From the NCBI GenBank assembly GCA_964036665.1, contig OZ038526.1:33666001-33730000 (forward strand): a stretch of DNA of 64,000 bases. Direction: 5' to 3'. Below the pieces are notes generated by a model. It ran no database searches. It was not told the DNA's origin and worked only from the letters and a program-made list of their open reading frames with translations. Source of the stretch: Gordius sp. MW1. Taxonomy: Eukaryota > Nematomorpha > Gordioida > Gordea > Gordiidae. The first letter of the stretch is position 1. Every line of letters starts with the position of its first letter. This document shows, piece after piece, positions 61,999 to 64,000 of the stretch. Position numbers and translations under genes: made by a program.

Positions 61999-62695
61999 AG
62001 GTCATATATAAAAATTGGCCAATGGTCATTTTTTTTCATTGGTAAGCAGCCAGGACACGGTAAAAGTGGATATAAATTCATAAGTCAAAAAAAACGAAAA
62101 AATAAACTCGGATTCACATTTTGGCCAATGTTCATTTTTTTCCATTGGTCAGCAGCCAGGACACGGTAAAAGTGGATATAAACTTATAATAGTCAAAAAA
62201 AAACTAAAAAAAATTTTTGAATCACATTTTGGCCAATGGTCATTTTTTTCCATTGGTCAGCAGCCAGGACACGGTAAAAGTGGATATAAATTCATAATAG
62301 TCAAAAAAAACTAAAAAAAAATTTTCGAATTACATTTTGGCCAATGGTCATTTTTTTCCATTGGTCAGCAGCCAGGACACGGTAAAAGTGGATATAAATT
62401 CATAATAGTCAAAAAAAACGAAAAAAAAAATTTCGAATTACATTTTGGCCAATGGTGATTTTTTTCCATTGGTCAGCAGCCAACGGACGGCCAAAAAGTC
62501 ATAAAGCAATGGTAGTAACAGGAACAATCATAATAGTAAAAAAAACGAAAAAATAAACTCGGATTCACATTTTGGCCAATGGTCATTTTTTCATTGGTCA
62601 GCAGCCAGCGGACGGCCAAAAAGTCTTATTATCAATGATAGTAACAAGAACAATCATAAGAGTCAAAAAAAACTCCGGGATTCTAACCCCAAAAC
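61999..62695 (-). repeat. Tandem units with CCAATGG...CCATTGG core (inverted)
   Basis: About six units of roughly 110-120 bases read on the minus strand match those at 49.84-50.67 kb, including GGCTGCTGACCAATGG and GACCATTGGCCAAAATG. Unit sequence is well conserved, more so than at 12.6 kb. Confidence 0.8.
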
Positions 62696-62985
62696 TAGTT
62701 AAATTGCATAGCAATTACCAAAATTTAAATATAGATATACTTATGCATTAATTTAACGTAGCAATTAAAACCCGACCCCGCCCGAAAGCGAGGGAGATAG
62801 AGATGAGGGGTGGGGCACCTCTTTCTCATGCATTAATTTAAAAAATCGATAACCTAATATACCCAATGCAAATAGATAGGGTAACGGACGGACATCAACG
62901 GACAACGGACATCAACGGACAACCAAAAACGAGCCCATAAATTGCATAGCAATAAAAGTCGTTTGATGGGGGCATATTTGTTTTG

Positions 62986-63161
62986 GTGGCCCGGCAACTC
63001 GCCGAAAACAATCTCGCCGAAAATAATGTCCCCCAGCTAAAAAAAAGGTCCCCAAGTTTGTGATTGGTTGAATGGGTTAGGGTTAATAAGCTTGGGGACC
63101 TTTTTTTAGCTGGGGGACATTATTTTCGGCGAGATTGTTTTCGGCGAGTTGATAGGGCACC
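62986..63161. mobile_element. 176-bp fold-back element
   Basis: Arms of about 72 bases read CAACTCGCCGAAAACAATCT and CAGCTAAAAAAAAGGTCCCC on the left and their inverse on the right, with a loop of about 33 bases (63,058-63,090). The pairing is nearly perfect, with small differences at the outer tips (GGTGGCCCGG against GGTGCCCTAT). No TSD was evident. A decayed half-copy is at 13.63 kb. There is no coding capacity. Confidence 0.75.
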
Positions 63162-64000
63162 GAGCGAGATAGCTATTGAAACATTGAAATTGATCATAAA
63201 TTTATTCAAAGTAGTAAAGGTGTGTTATAATGACAATGAGTATAACTCAATATTGTTAAAATCATTTGTAATTAAGTGTGTAGTGAGCCGTGGCGTCTCG
63301 CCTATTAATATTTTTTTACATTGACAAATCTTTGACTAAAACTATAAAAAAATCATTATTTTACTTCTCTCCGATTTACTATATCTTTTGCTTTTTTATG
63401 TTAAATCCTTGCTACGGCTAGTAACCAGGATAATAAAAATTCCAATGTCATTTTTTTACCCTTAAAAAGGTTTTCTATAAATAACTCTGGTGCTGGTCGT
63501 AACCATGCCACAATCTATCATCCATAAAAACATAGACATAGCTAGGGACCTAAGTTATTATTAGATTTAAAAATTATCATAATTAAAATGTTTCCCATAT
63601 TAAATACTATTTTAAGGGACGTATGCACCCCCTTGTTCTGGCACACATGGGCGTACCAAATGGGGGGGGGGGGGAAGGGAGGGGCAACTGCCCCCTCTAA
63701 ATCCAAAGACTTGAAATTTATTAACATTATGGCTATATTTTTGAAAGTGATCATTTTGCCCCTCTTTAAATCATTATTGCCCTCCTCTAATTCCAATGAT
63801 GGCTACCGTGCTTATACCTAAGCCAGACTTTACATGTATCGACTTATTGACTCTAGCTAACATAAATACCCGTTCTTTGTTGCCCAGGGTTGGAACACAC
63901 CTAAATAAAGCCTTATCGGAATCTAGCATTTTTTCTTTGCCACGCTTTATTCTGCCCTTTTATATACAAGTTTTAAATTTTTTAGTAGTTAGAAAGACGC
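63162..64000. other. AT-rich DNA with a hAT-like MITE remnant
   Basis: At about 63,647-63,812 a segment starts CATGGGCGTACC, has a G run and C-rich parts, and ends ATGGCTACCGTG. It resembles a diverged copy of the MITE at 1,100-1,261. No matching TSD was found. The remaining sequence has no recognised gene. Confidence 0.45.

Larger units (their letters stand above)
60839..62939. repeat. Composite repeat block (right, inverted arm)
   Basis: This is the inverted counterpart of 49,501-51,104. It begins CTCGGGCCTTCGGCC, then a G/A-rich run, the GCGAGAATGCCTATAGGGGG segment, CCAATGG/CCATTGG units (about 61,999-62,690), the GATAGAGATGAGGGGTGGGG segment and GGACGGACATCAACGG, and ends near ACGAGCCCATAAATTG. 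It differs from the left arm by insertions, including a tRNA-derived SINE head and GC-richer DNA at 61.5-62.0 kb. Confidence 0.7.

Noticed and set aside
63588-63821. 77-codon ORF with a Gly run
   Set aside because: It lies in the G-run of a MITE remnant and has no recognisable domain.

Overview
This window looks like about 64 kb of an AT-rich, intron-bearing animal genome, most likely an arthropod. It is dominated by transposable elements. The reasons are spliced exons of a metazoan phosphatidylinositol 4-kinase alpha gene with GT/AG introns, RTE-type and RLE-type LINEs, a Helitron, many hAT-like, PIF/Harbinger-like and CACTA-like MITEs, and very large tandem repeats. There is no bacterial operon structure. 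Family calls rest on remembered protein similarity and on visible terminal repeats and target-site duplications (TSDs); no search was run.

Layout. 1-3.8 kb: AT-rich DNA with two RTE LINE fragments, one split by a 162-bp hAT-like MITE. 3.9-5.8 kb: a broken RT/RNase H fossil of a virus-like element. 5.97-7.12 kb: an internally deleted Helitron. 7.6-10.1 kb (minus) and 18.6-21.5 kb (plus): two decayed copies of one LINE family with a C-terminal restriction-like endonuclease motif. 10.7-12.3 kb: a hAT-like element with a second one nested inside. 14.1-14.8 kb (minus): a small Thr/Pro/Ser-rich ORF with a signal peptide. 16.6-17.5 and 22.5-23.4 kb: two copies of a 0.94-kb palindromic element.

24.3-30.9 kb holds a three-layer nest of hAT elements, each with an exact 8-bp TSD. 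The outermost sits inside the edge of a giant tandem array (30.9-47.3 kb). That array has a 108-bp (36-codon) unit that reads as a Thr/Pro/Ser-rich mucin-like repeat on the minus strand. Its core carries 3,857-bp higher-order duplications.

47.7-60.1 kb (minus): at least ten exons of PI4KA, the ER/plasma-membrane PI 4-kinase, covering roughly the N-terminal half. Two exons carry frameshifts, one exon lacks a clear acceptor, and no kinase-domain exon was recognised downstream. Its introns are packed with MITEs related to the 6.1-kb hAT of the nest, plus two PIF/Harbinger-like elements. Two inverted copies of a repeat block (49.5-51.1 and 60.8-62.9 kb) flank most of these exons.

The only recognisable host coding sequence is PI4KA and, possibly, the Thr/Pro/Ser proteins. 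Everything else is mobile or repetitive DNA at various stages of decay.
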